Below, in pieces: positions 36,845 through 44,843 of a stretch of 64,000 nucleotides of DNA (positions are counted from its first letter, which is position 1; the number at the start of each line of letters is the position of its first letter). A program made the position numbers and the translations under genes. Under the pieces are notes generated by a model. It worked only from the letters and a program-made list of their open reading frames with translations, was not told where the DNA came from and searched no databases. Source of the DNA: Mucilaginibacter glaciei (lineage in GTDB: Bacteria; Bacteroidota; Bacteroidia; Sphingobacteriales; Sphingobacteriaceae); contig NZ_JACWMX010000002.1 of assembly GCF_014773245.1 (NCBI RefSeq), forward strand, positions 434,001 through 498,000, written 5' to 3'.

Positions 36845-37510
36845 TTATACTAAAGCGTTGCACAGAAATACTGTAAGCGGATAAAGGTGGCTACATACTT
36901 CAACAATATGATCCGCCGCACTAACGCTCATCAACTCTTTATCTTTTAGCGGATGCGAAACTATAAAGCTTTTTAATTTCAACAGATCGATATTTTCGTT
37001 CTCTGCACTGTAATCGCGCGGAACCGTTTTGAGCTGATCCTGTTTACGGAACTCGCCGAACAGTTTTACAAAGTGTGGCGCGTCTATGATCTTTTTCAGG
37101 TCATTCGCATTATAATCAATTTCCTGGCGGATAGCTTTGAGGTGCGCAGCTTCTGGCATCCAGTAACCACCGGCAATGAATGATTTGCCCGGCTGGATAT
37201 GCAGGTAGTACTCTACCCCACCCAGTTTGCTTCCATTGGTAGGCAAACTAACACCAAAGTTGTTTTTGTAAGGGATCTTATTTTTGCTGAACCGGATATC
37301 GCGGTAAATGCGCATCACACATTTTTTTGCGTCGAGGTCGGCACTTACCGTTGGGTCGATCTTGTGGAGTTTACCTATGATGTCCGCAGTGAATGCGATC
37401 ATATTTTCGCGCGCCTGATCGTACTTTTCCTTATTGGCCTGGAACCAGTCGCGGTTGTTGTTTTCAACCAGCTCTTTTAAAAAATCAAGCGTGTGCGATT
37501 GTATCATCAA
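36845..37510 (-). CDS. DUF2461-family protein
   Basis: A 221-residue protein of unknown function. The phrases LKELVENNNRDWFQANK, RIYRDIRFSKNKIPYKNNFG, YYLHIQPGKSFIAGGYW and the closing SAADHIVEV are the DUF2461/TIGR02453 pattern. Soluble, with no signal peptide. Start may be the first or second of two adjacent ATG codons. Family members are widespread in Bacteroidota; no biochemistry is known to me. Confidence 0.88.
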   Translation of the reverse strand: MMIQSHTLDFLKELVENNNRDWFQANKEKYDQARENMIAFTADIIGKLHKIDPTVSADLDAKKCVMRIYRDIRFSKNKIPYKNNFGVSLPTNGSKLGGVEYYLHIQPGKSFIAGGYWMPEAAHLKAIRQEIDYNANDLKKIIDAPHFVKLFGEFRKQDQLKTVPRDYSAENENIDLLKLKSFIVSHPLKDKELMSVSAADHIVEVCSHLYPLTVFLCNALV

Positions 37511-37559
37511 TTAAATGAAAAGATAAAAAAATAAAGAAGAATAAAAGCGGGATGGATGC

Positions 37560-37835
37560 TTAGTTTAAGTTCAGCTTCTCGTTACGCATTTCGAGGCTAA
37601 CGTTTTTACGGCGGTATTTTTTATACCAGATGTAACCGACAACAGCCACTGCTAAATAAGGCGCAGCCAAAAGATACATAATACCGCTGTTTAACCCATT
37701 GGTAGTGCCTGCACCGCTTTTAGCGTTGGTCTCTACCGTTGCACTACACATGGCACACTGCGCTTTTGCAGGGGCCGCTGCGCATAACATTAAACCGAAA
37801 ACCAAAAAAAGGTATAAAAACTTTAAATTTTTCAT
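37560..37835 (-). CDS. Small exported protein with CxxC motif, 91 aa
   Basis: A 91-residue protein with an N-terminal hydrophobic signal (MKNLKFLYLFLVFGLMLC, AKAQ), then CAMCSATVE (a CxxC pair), a C-terminal membrane helix (~53-70), and a basic tail (KKYRRKN). I recall similar QCAMC-type small proteins in other Bacteroidota respiratory clusters. The thiol pair suggests a metal or thiol role in oxidase assembly, which is inference. It lies 13 nt after the DUF420 gene on the same strand, so probably one operon. Confidence 0.75.
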   Translation of the reverse strand: MKNLKFLYLFLVFGLMLCAAAPAKAQCAMCSATVETNAKSGAGTTNGLNSGIMYLLAAPYLAVAVVGYIWYKKYRRKNVSLEMRNEKLNLN

Positions 37836-37848
37836 GTCGGGAATAGAT

Positions 37849-38424
37849 CTAAAAATGATAGTAAGGAGAGATCATCAAATATACAACAACTCCGGATACT
37901 GTAACAAATAACCATATAGGAAACGCCCATCTTACCAGTTTCTTATGTTTTGCCACCTGCATTTGTAAACCACGGTAAAAACTTAACAAAATGAGCGGCA
38001 AAACACCTGCGGCAAGGATAATATGCGGAATCAAGATAGCCAGGTAAAGCGCACGTAAACCACCAGCATCCGCGCGTTCAGCGGTCGATAACAGACCATC
38101 GCCATTCACATCGCCATAAACCGTATCCTTACGCATCAGGTAATGGAAAAGGATATACGATACCAGAAAAATGGACGATAAACAAAACGTAAGGATATTG
38201 ATGCGTTTATGCGCTGTGATATTCCCTTTTTTAATGTTGTATAACGACACCAGCAATAATACGCTACAAGTGCCGTTCAACACAGCGTTAAGCAATGGCA
38301 GATAGGGTGTAAACGCCGGGGGCGTAGCAGGCCCGGGGATAAGGTGGCGGTTAAGCACAATTACCACAACAATTACAAAAACGGTTACGGCGGCTACAAA
38401 TCTGAATATAAATTTATCGGTCAT
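37849..38424 (-). CDS. DUF420-family membrane protein with inserted EF-hand loop
   Basis: A 191-residue membrane protein with five likely helices. AHKRIN (H72), SYILFHY, LIPHIILAAG and the final KHKKLVRWAFPIW are typical of DUF420 (YozB/ CtaM-like) proteins linked to cytochrome oxidase clusters. Residues 105-116 read DVNGDGLLSTAE, a full EF-hand Ca2+ loop (D1, N3, D5, G6, L8, S9, E12), placed between the third and fourth helices. This insert is not something I recall in DUF420 relatives. It precedes the 91-aa CxxC protein. Function probably oxidase assembly. Confidence 0.82.
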   Translation of the reverse strand: MTDKFIFRFVAAVTVFVIVVVIVLNRHLIPGPATPPAFTPYLPLLNAVLNGTCSVLLLVSLYNIKKGNITAHKRINILTFCLSSIFLVSYILFHYLMRKDTVYGDVNGDGLLSTAERADAGGLRALYLAILIPHIILAAGVLPLILLSFYRGLQMQVAKHKKLVRWAFPIWLFVTVSGVVVYLMISPYYHF

Positions 38425-38439
38425 TCTTCTTAAGATTTG

Positions 38440-38508
38440 AGAGTCAAGACATAAGAATCAAGACTCGATAACTATTATCAATCAAAAGGTCTCTTGCCTC
38501 TTGACTCT
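38440..38508. repeat. Inverted repeat with AGTCAAGA units
   Basis: AGAGTCAAGA (38440-38449) and TCTTGACTCT (38499-38508) are exact inverse copies; further degenerate AGTCAAGA/TCTTGC units lie between them. It sits between the sco and DUF420 genes and may be a processing or attenuating hairpin, or simple-sequence decay. Confidence 0.45.
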
Positions 38509-38527
38509 TATTTCTCAACTCTATACG

Positions 38528-39226
38528 CTAGTAAAGCGCTTTATCAACTTTCCGCAGTTCTTCGGCTATTAGCACCTTTATCTCATCGTTCAGGCGGGTT
38601 AGATCTGTCATTGATGTACCTGAGTAATATCCGCGGATGCGCTTTTCTGCGTCTATCAATATCAGTTTATCGCTGAAAATAAAATTATCATTACCTGCAT
38701 TTAAGGCATCAACCAAAAAGCCTTTGCGGGCCAGGTTGTAGATAACGGTTGTATCACCCGTTGCGAATAGCCATTTACTATTGGCATCTAAACTTTTTGC
38801 GTATGCTTTCAAAACGGGCGCAGTATCGCGATCAGGATCTACCGTGAACGACAAAAAATTCACCATCTTATTCTTCCGGTACACATCAGCCAAAGCACTC
38901 AAATTCTTGTTTACCGTACCACAAACAGACGGGCAGTGCGTATAAAAGAAACTGGCCACAAAGATCTTTTTATCGTAGCTTTTAAATGATACGGTGTTAC
39001 CGTTTTGGTCGGTCAGTTTAAAATCGTCCAGCTTATGGTAAATTGTGTCCGGGATATAAGTGCCGTGAAATTTATGCCCCGTTTTAGCTACCACTTTAGG
39101 CCCGTAAAAAGGTAATGGTTTATACCTGTTTTTACCCTTTGCGGTTAGTAAATAATATAAAAATCCCGGTAATGCTAAAATCATTACCAGGACTATTATT
39201 TTTTTCGGGATGCTTGTTTTCGGCAT
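38528..39226 (-). CDS. SCO1/SenC-family protein (copper ligand His not seen)
   Basis: Thioredoxin-fold assembly factor that inserts copper into the CuA site of cytochrome oxidase subunit II. A signal anchor (~res 8-27) is followed by the CxxxC motif CPSVC (C98, C102). In Sco proteins the third copper ligand is a His about 82-87 residues later (B. subtilis H135, human H260); here the aligned residue is Phe184 (NFIFSDKLIL). The start overlaps the COX4 gene's stop by one base. Loss of the His would weaken copper binding and suggests a thiol-only role, or that I have mis-aligned the end of the domain. Confidence 0.88.
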   Translation of the reverse strand: MPKTSIPKKIIVLVMILALPGFLYYLLTAKGKNRYKPLPFYGPKVVAKTGHKFHGTYIPDTIYHKLDDFKLTDQNGNTVSFKSYDKKIFVASFFYTHCPSVCGTVNKNLSALADVYRKNKMVNFLSFTVDPDRDTAPVLKAYAKSLDANSKWLFATGDTTVIYNLARKGFLVDALNAGNDNFIFSDKLILIDAEKRIRGYYSGTSMTDLTRLNDEIKVLIAEELRKVDKALY

Positions 39227-39567
39227 TATAAGCGCAAGTCTACCCAGTAGTGGCTCTCATTTGTAAGTACCAGTATCAAACCAATGATAAACAATATTGG
39301 GACGATGATGGCCAATGCTAAACCTGTTTTTTCGAATTTTAAGTGCATAAAAAATGCAACTATATAAAATGCTTTTAACAGTGTTAACACTATATAAATG
39401 GGGTTTGCAACATGCAATGGTATTATACCTTTAGGCACCATTATAAGTGCTATAAAAAATTCTACAGCTGTAATAGCTGAAAGAATCAAAGCTATTTTAC
39501 CAATTCTTTTTTTGGTCATTCCTTCACCATGCTCTTCATGGTGAACTTCTGTTGGTTCTGATGACAT
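39226..39567 (-). CDS. Cytochrome c oxidase subunit IV-family protein
   Basis: A 113-residue protein with three hydrophobic segments after a soluble start rich in His and Glu (TEVHHEEHGEG). Residues YIVLTLLKAFYIVAFFMHLKFEKTGLA are the COX4_pro family pattern, a small non-catalytic subunit that stabilises the oxidase. It lies between the sco gene (shares one base) and a COX3 gene (17 nt). Confidence 0.85.
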   Translation of the reverse strand: MSSEPTEVHHEEHGEGMTKKRIGKIALILSAITAVEFFIALIMVPKGIIPLHVANPIYIVLTLLKAFYIVAFFMHLKFEKTGLALAIIVPILFIIGLILVLTNESHYWVDLRL

Positions 39568-39584
39568 ATATAAGCTTTAAATTT

Positions 39585-40313
39585 TTAAACTAAATAAAAG
39601 AAAGTAAATACGAATACCCATACCAGATCAACAAAGTGCCAGTAAAGGCCTACTTTTTCAATCATCAGGTAACTTCCGCGTTTTTCGTAGGTGCCCAGCA
39701 ATACGTTGATGGTAATAATGATATTAATGATAACACCGCTAAATACGTGGAATCCGTGAAAACCTGTAATGGTAAAGAATAAGTTAGCAAATTGCTGCGC
39801 GTATGTTTCTGCACCTACCGGAAGCTCGCCATTTTTAAGCGTAAATACCGTTTTTAATTCTTCTGCGGTTGGGATGTGCCCCCACCAAAAACCTTCGTGG
39901 TGTAAGTGCGACCACTCTAACGCCTGGCAGCCTAAAAACATAAACCCGCCTATAACGGTCAGTATCATCCAGGTGATAACTTCTTTACGTGCCATTCGAT
40001 GGCCGGCTTCAACAGCTAACACCATCGTTACCGAACTCAAGATCAAAATAAACGTCATGATACCCACAAATACAAGTGGCTGGCCGCTATCTACTAATCC
40101 CGGTACAGACTGGAAAACTTTATCAGCCGATGGCCAGCTGCTTGAGCTAAAACGCAACGACCCGTAGGCTATCAATAATGACGAAAATGTAAAGGCATCC
40201 GATAAAAGGAAAAACCACATCATCATTTTACCGTACTCGACATTAAACGGAGATTTGCCTCCAGACCAAGGCGTCGATTTTACTTCATCAATTTGTGATA
40301 CCTGTGTACTCAT
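39585..40313 (-). CDS. Cytochrome c oxidase subunit III (first copy)
   Basis: A 242-residue heme-copper oxidase subunit III with seven likely helices; MMWFFLLSDAFTFSSLL and FHGFHVFSGVI, ending HFVDLVWVFVFTFFYLV, are the family hallmarks. It binds lipids and supports the catalytic core. A second, shorter COX3 gene precedes it (7-nt gap), so the cluster has two paralogues, as is usual in Bacteroidota. Confidence 0.93.
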   Translation of the reverse strand: MSTQVSQIDEVKSTPWSGGKSPFNVEYGKMMMWFFLLSDAFTFSSLLIAYGSLRFSSSSWPSADKVFQSVPGLVDSGQPLVFVGIMTFILILSSVTMVLAVEAGHRMARKEVITWMILTVIGGFMFLGCQALEWSHLHHEGFWWGHIPTAEELKTVFTLKNGELPVGAETYAQQFANLFFTITGFHGFHVFSGVIINIIITINVLLGTYEKRGSYLMIEKVGLYWHFVDLVWVFVFTFFYLV

Positions 40314-40320
40314 GTGTTTG

Positions 40321-40902
40321 TTAATATTGGTTCAAAAGTAAAAAAACATACAGATAAATCCATATAATATCGACAAAATGCCAAAAAATAGAGGACAACT
40401 GCATGTTGAACAAATTTTTAACCTGTGGTGTGTTACGGTAACTGCGCCAAAGCGTGTTGCCCAGTAAAGCAATACCGGCTAAAATGTGTACTAAATGCAT
40501 TCCGGTGAATACATATATAAAAGATTGTGATGCATTTGGGTTACTAAAATAGATACCCATTTGCGTTACCAATACATACCAGGCGTAAACCTGTATGGCA
40601 AAGAAAACCACCGCCAACGCAATAGTCAACCAAAGGTACATACGCTGTTTGGCAAACTGCAGCCCCTTTGCTGCGGCAGACGCCAGGTACATCGTTACAC
40701 TGCTTAATAGGATTGCCGCTGTGCTATACATAAAAGCACTGGGCATTTTAGCATTTATGCCATGGCCCGTGCCACCGCTATATACTATAAAGCCGCTGGT
40801 TAGCGCCGCAAAAAACATAAACGAAGTGAATATAAAGATCCACATGTTGAATTTTTTGGGTGCCAGGTTTAATTTATCGTCTTGTTGTGCTTGCGCCATC
40901 AT
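40321..40902 (-). CDS. Cytochrome c oxidase subunit III (second, short copy)
   Basis: A 193-residue subunit-III homologue with five predicted helices: MWIFIFTSFMFFAALTSGF, TGMHLVHILAGIALLG and FWHFVDIIWIYLYVFLLLN. It lacks the first two helices seen in full-length COX3. Two ATG codons stand in tandem (40902 and 40899); the upstream ctaB stop overlaps them, so translation is coupled. Its role beside the longer copy is to complete the subunit III layer of the oxidase. Confidence 0.92.
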   Translation of the reverse strand: MMAQAQQDDKLNLAPKKFNMWIFIFTSFMFFAALTSGFIVYSGGTGHGINAKMPSAFMYSTAAILLSSVTMYLASAAAKGLQFAKQRMYLWLTIALAVVFFAIQVYAWYVLVTQMGIYFSNPNASQSFIYVFTGMHLVHILAGIALLGNTLWRSYRNTPQVKNLFNMQLSSIFWHFVDIIWIYLYVFLLLNQY

Positions 40903-41795
40903 TTTACTTTTTCTACAAAATCAAATAAAAACATCAACTGCACTATGGGCAGGTAATAAAAGGAGCCAAACATAAGCGTGCGAGCCTCTTTAATTTCGAG
41001 CGTACGCAACAGGTTAAATGCCTGGTATAAAAACAGCAGGCTCATTGCTAATGATACGCCGCCAACATAGTAACCACCGTAACCATAAAAAGTTGGCAGT
41101 AAGCTTACCGGTACTAATACAATAGCAAACAGAACAGTAATTACTGCACTGGTCTTATCCCTTTTGCCTGTTGGCAGCAAGCGGAAGCCTGCCAGCTTGT
41201 AATCATCATCAAGCACCCAGGCAATTGCCCAGAAATGCACAAACTGCCAAACGAATTGTATGGCGAATAATATCAGCGCTATCTCGTCGATACGTCCATG
41301 GGGTTGCCCTGCTACATAACCTATCAACGCCGGGAATGCACCGGGGATAGCCCCTACAAACACCGCAATTGGCGACCGGCGTTTTAACGGCGTATATATA
41401 AACGCGTACAGCAGTATCGATAGTACAGATAACAGGCCGGTAAGCAAGTTTAAGCTGCCTAACAGGTAAGTGCCTGCTATACCCATCCCTAAACCCAACA
41501 CCAAGCCTTGCCCGGTTGTCATTCGGCCTGCGGGCATTGGCCTGTCCATGGTGCGTTTCATCAACCTGTCCAGGTCAACCTCAATAACTTCGTTAAAGCA
41601 GTTTGCCGCCGCTGTTACCAAAAAGCCACCGACAACCAGTTTAATCCAGTTGATCCACATAACGGTACTATATAATGAGCCCCATGTGTTACCGCCGTTT
41701 GCCTTTACCGCTATAATAAAAGATATAGATGCCGAGAAGGTAACCAAAAAGGTTAAACGCAATTTTATCAGCTTTGAAAAATCACTCCATTTCAT
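40899..41795 (-). CDS. ctaB: Protoheme IX farnesyltransferase (heme O synthase)
   Basis: Adds a farnesyl group to heme B to form heme O, the first step to heme A. A 298-residue UbiA-type membrane protein with about nine helices. The Asp-rich motif NCFNEVIEVDLDRLMKRT (NxxxxxxxDxD) with TMDRPMPAG that follows is diagnostic for CyoE/CtaB. It overlaps both neighbours by 4 nt (ATGA at 41792-41795 with ctaA, and the COX3 start), so all three genes are translationally coupled. Confidence 0.95.
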   Translation of the reverse strand: MKWSDFSKLIKLRLTFLVTFSASISFIIAVKANGGNTWGSLYSTVMWINWIKLVVGGFLVTAAANCFNEVIEVDLDRLMKRTMDRPMPAGRMTTGQGLVLGLGMGIAGTYLLGSLNLLTGLLSVLSILLYAFIYTPLKRRSPIAVFVGAIPGAFPALIGYVAGQPHGRIDEIALILFAIQFVWQFVHFWAIAWVLDDDYKLAGFRLLPTGKRDKTSAVITVLFAIVLVPVSLLPTFYGYGGYYVGGVSLAMSLLFLYQAFNLLRTLEIKEARTLMFGSFYYLPIVQLMFLFDFVEKVK

Positions 41796-42853
41796 TTGCG
41801 GGCCTCCTGCACATTAACCGTGGTGAACAAATTCAACAATAAATAGAACTGGGCACCAAATACAAGGCTGGCCAGTACAATATGAATGGCCTGCGCGTAC
41901 GGCGGCAACGCCCAATATGAAAGCAATATACCAGTCACAATCTGCAGCATGATCATCAGAAAGCTAAAGCTCATGATTTGCTGCTGTAACGAATGCCTGC
42001 TAAACCCTTTACGGATCAAGGCATACAATACAACGTTTAAGGCTAACACAACCAGCGCCATATCCCGGTGTTGATGAAATATAGCACCGGCGCGGCTTAC
42101 CCAGCTATCGCGGTAGCTTCCTTCCAAATGGCTCGATATGGCATCTATCTTTTCCCTCACCTCGGTACCGAATGTTATTTGCAGTATGCTTAAGGCTAAA
42201 ACGATTAGTGTGACAACTGCTATCACCGGCTTAACCTGTATTTTATACCGCCCTGTCGTACGGGCCATGTGATAGGTGGCTATACTTATGGCCAATATGG
42301 CCAACGCCAGTAACATATGTACCGTAACTATCCAGGCTACTAAATTGGTTGATACCACAATAGAGCCTAACCATCCTTGAAAACCTACCAATAAAAGGTT
42401 AAATACACTGAGTATTACAATACTCAGGTTTGTTTTGCTGTATTTGAACGAGTATATCGCCACCAGCAGCAGGAATATACCCGATATAGCGCCGATTAAA
42501 CGGTTGATGTACTCCGTCCAGGTGCGGGCACTGTTAAATTCTTCGGGGACTAAAATAGATCTGTCGTTACGCAAGCGGGTGGCCAGCTTGTCATACCCAA
42601 ATGCATCCAGCATTTTAGAAAACTTCTGGTTTTTTGCCAAGCGCTTCTCGGTATAGCTATTTTTGTAGTCAGCAGGTAGTTCGGCGGCACTTGTAGGTGG
42701 GATATATCTGCCAAAACACTTAGGCCAGTCGGGGCAGCCCATACCTGATCCGGTGCTGCGCACCACACCCCCTGCCAGTATCAAAACAAATAGCAGGATG
42801 ATGGTTATGAGGTTTAATTTTAGAAACGTGCTCCCGGATGCGTTTATGCTCAT
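41792..42853 (-). CDS. ctaA: COX15/CtaA-family heme A synthase
   Basis: Oxidises heme O to heme A for the oxidase. The 353-residue protein has eight likely membrane helices and the heme-binding His in GAIFHQHRDMALV and in QAIHIVLASLVFG; the Cys-containing GCPDWPKCFG loop near residue 40 is the CtaA cysteine motif. The gene is separated from ctaD by 84 nt that contain a large hairpin (42872-42915), so it may start its own transcript. The C-terminus overlaps ctaB by 4 nt. Confidence 0.94.
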   Translation of the reverse strand: MSINASGSTFLKLNLITIILLFVLILAGGVVRSTGSGMGCPDWPKCFGRYIPPTSAAELPADYKNSYTEKRLAKNQKFSKMLDAFGYDKLATRLRNDRSILVPEEFNSARTWTEYINRLIGAISGIFLLLVAIYSFKYSKTNLSIVILSVFNLLLVGFQGWLGSIVVSTNLVAWIVTVHMLLALAILAISIATYHMARTTGRYKIQVKPVIAVVTLIVLALSILQITFGTEVREKIDAISSHLEGSYRDSWVSRAGAIFHQHRDMALVVLALNVVLYALIRKGFSRHSLQQQIMSFSFLMIMLQIVTGILLSYWALPPYAQAIHIVLASLVFGAQFYLLLNLFTTVNVQEARK

Positions 42854-42865
42854 CTAATTATTTCT

Positions 42866-42915
42866 AAAAAATTAGGGTACCTGCCTTGGATATTTATCCG
42901 GCCCAGGTACCCTAA
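42866..42915 (-). terminator. Hairpin between ctaD and ctaA (probable terminator)
   Basis: TTAGGGTACCTG (42872-42883) pairs with CAGGTACCCTAA (42904-42915) to form a 12-bp stem, and the loop can fold further through GGATA/TATCC. On the minus strand it is followed by a T-rich stretch (TTTTTT after two A). It would end the ctaC-ctaD transcript, or attenuate the downstream ctaA-ctaB block. Confidence 0.7.
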
Positions 42916-42937
42916 AAGATCAGATCGATATAAAATA

Positions 42938-44824
42938 TTATTTTACTTCTTCGTTACGCTTTTGAGTACTTGTCCATTTTGCGTGCTCCTCTAAACCAAT
43001 TGGGTTATCTTCAAAGTCATGCGGTAAGTTTGAACTCATCGTTTGAGAAAACGGAACTGTTTGCGGTATAAAATCCTCTTCGGCACCAGGCTTACTGTAG
43101 TCATATGACCAACGGTAAACGGTTGGGATCTCGCCAGGCCAGTTACCATGTAGGTGTTCAACAGGCGTTGTCCACTCTAAGGTGTTTGCCTGCCAAGGGT
43201 TTTGTGTTGCTTTTTTACCCCAGAATATAGAGTGAATAAAGTTAAACAAGAAAGCTACCTGTGCCAAAGCCGACATGATTGCCGCCCATGTGATAAATAC
43301 GTTTACCGATAACCATTGTTTCATCGATTCAAACTCGGTGAATGCGTAGTAGCGACGTGGCACACCATCTAAGCCCATAAAGTGCATCGGGAAGAATACC
43401 AGGTACGCACCAATGAATGTTAACCAGAAGTGCAGGAAACCTAAACGCTCATCCATCATACGGCCAAACATTTTAGGGAACCAGTGGTACACACCGGCCA
43501 ACATACCAAATATAGCTGCCGAACCCATCACTAGGTGGAAGTGGGCAACAACAAAATAAGTATCGTGTAAGTTGATATCCAAAGCGGCGTTACCCAGGAA
43601 GATACCTGTTAAACCACCGGAGATAAAGAAGGATACCATCCCGATAGCAAACAACATAGCCGCTGTAAAACGGATATTACCGCGCCATAAGGTAGCTAAC
43701 CAGTTGAATGTTTTTACTGCCGATGGTACCGCGATGATCAAAGTAGTGATCATGAACACACCACCCAAAAACGGATTCATACCCGTCACAAACATGTGGT
43801 GACCCCATACGATGAACGATAATACGGTAATACCGATCAAAGAGTAAACCATTGCGTGGTAACCAAAGATAGGTTTACGCGAGTTTACCGACATTACCTC
43901 TGACGAGATACCCATCGCAGGCATTATTACGATATAAACCTCGGGGTGGCCCAGGAACCAGAATAAGTGCTGGAACAGTATCGGGCTACCACCTTCAAAC
44001 GGCTGCACCTGGCTTCCGTTCAATACAATGTCTGATAAATAGAAACTGGTACCAAAGCTACGGTCAAATACTAAAAGTACCACACCTGCAACCAATACCG
44101 GGAAGGCCAATACACCTAATACAGCTGTAAGGAACAAAGCCCAAATAGTTAATGGCATTTTCCAAAGGTCCATACCTTTAGTACGCATATTTAATACGGT
44201 ACTCACATAGTTGATGCCCCCCATCAATGATGATGCGATAAAGAATACCATACTAATGAGCCACAGTGTCATGCCCATTCCTGAACCCGGCATCGCTTTA
44301 GGTAATGCAGATAACGGAGGGTAGATTGTCCAACCACCGCTTGCAGGGCCTTTCTCGACCATAAACGATGATAACATGATGATACTCGCCGTTAAAAAGA
44401 ACCAGTAAGATAGCATGTTCATAAATGGCGAAGCCATATCACGCGCACCTATCTGCAAAGGGATTAATAAGTTGGCGAAAGTACCGCTTAAACCGGCCGT
44501 CAATACAAAGAATACCATGATGGTACCGTGTATAGTTACAAGGGAAAGGTAAAAGTTAGAATCTAAACGGCCACCCGGCGCAAAACGGCCCAATAAGGTT
44601 TCCATTAAAGGGAATGATGTTTCGGGATAAGCTAACTGGATCCTGAAAAGGATAGATAACATCATGGCGATAACAGCCATGCTAATACCTGTTATCAGGA
44701 ATTGCTTGGCGATCATCTTGTGATCCATACTAAATACATACGTATTTAAGAAAGTTGCTTTATGATGTCCGTGATCTCCCTCGTGATGTGCTACCGCGTG
44801 ATCGTGAACTGCTAATGTTGACAT
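42938..44824 (-). CDS. ctaD: Cytochrome c oxidase subunit I
   Basis: Catalytic heme-copper subunit: heme a, heme a3 and CuB, reducing oxygen to water with proton pumping. The 628-residue protein has twelve membrane helices. FLGHPEVYIVIMP holds the His-Tyr crosslink and CuB ligand, HHMFVTGM the next two CuB His, and LHDTYFVVAHFHLVMG the heme His ligands. The His-rich N-terminus (HDHAVAHHEGDHGHHK) and a C-terminal tail are longer than in E. coli CyoB. It follows ctaC by 19 nt. Confidence 0.97.
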   Translation of the reverse strand: MSTLAVHDHAVAHHEGDHGHHKATFLNTYVFSMDHKMIAKQFLITGISMAVIAMMLSILFRIQLAYPETSFPLMETLLGRFAPGGRLDSNFYLSLVTIHGTIMVFFVLTAGLSGTFANLLIPLQIGARDMASPFMNMLSYWFFLTASIIMLSSFMVEKGPASGGWTIYPPLSALPKAMPGSGMGMTLWLISMVFFIASSLMGGINYVSTVLNMRTKGMDLWKMPLTIWALFLTAVLGVLAFPVLVAGVVLLVFDRSFGTSFYLSDIVLNGSQVQPFEGGSPILFQHLFWFLGHPEVYIVIMPAMGISSEVMSVNSRKPIFGYHAMVYSLIGITVLSFIVWGHHMFVTGMNPFLGGVFMITTLIIAVPSAVKTFNWLATLWRGNIRFTAAMLFAIGMVSFFISGGLTGIFLGNAALDINLHDTYFVVAHFHLVMGSAAIFGMLAGVYHWFPKMFGRMMDERLGFLHFWLTFIGAYLVFFPMHFMGLDGVPRRYYAFTEFESMKQWLSVNVFITWAAIMSALAQVAFLFNFIHSIFWGKKATQNPWQANTLEWTTPVEHLHGNWPGEIPTVYRWSYDYSKPGAEEDFIPQTVPFSQTMSSNLPHDFEDNPIGLEEHAKWTSTQKRNEEVK

Positions 44825-44843
44825 AATCGCTAATCTTTTTGAA

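Noticed and set aside
42866..42915. Recombination or attachment site between ctaD and ctaA
   Set aside because: The inverted repeat has a T-rich end on the gene strand and fits an intrinsic terminator; no mobile gene is close.
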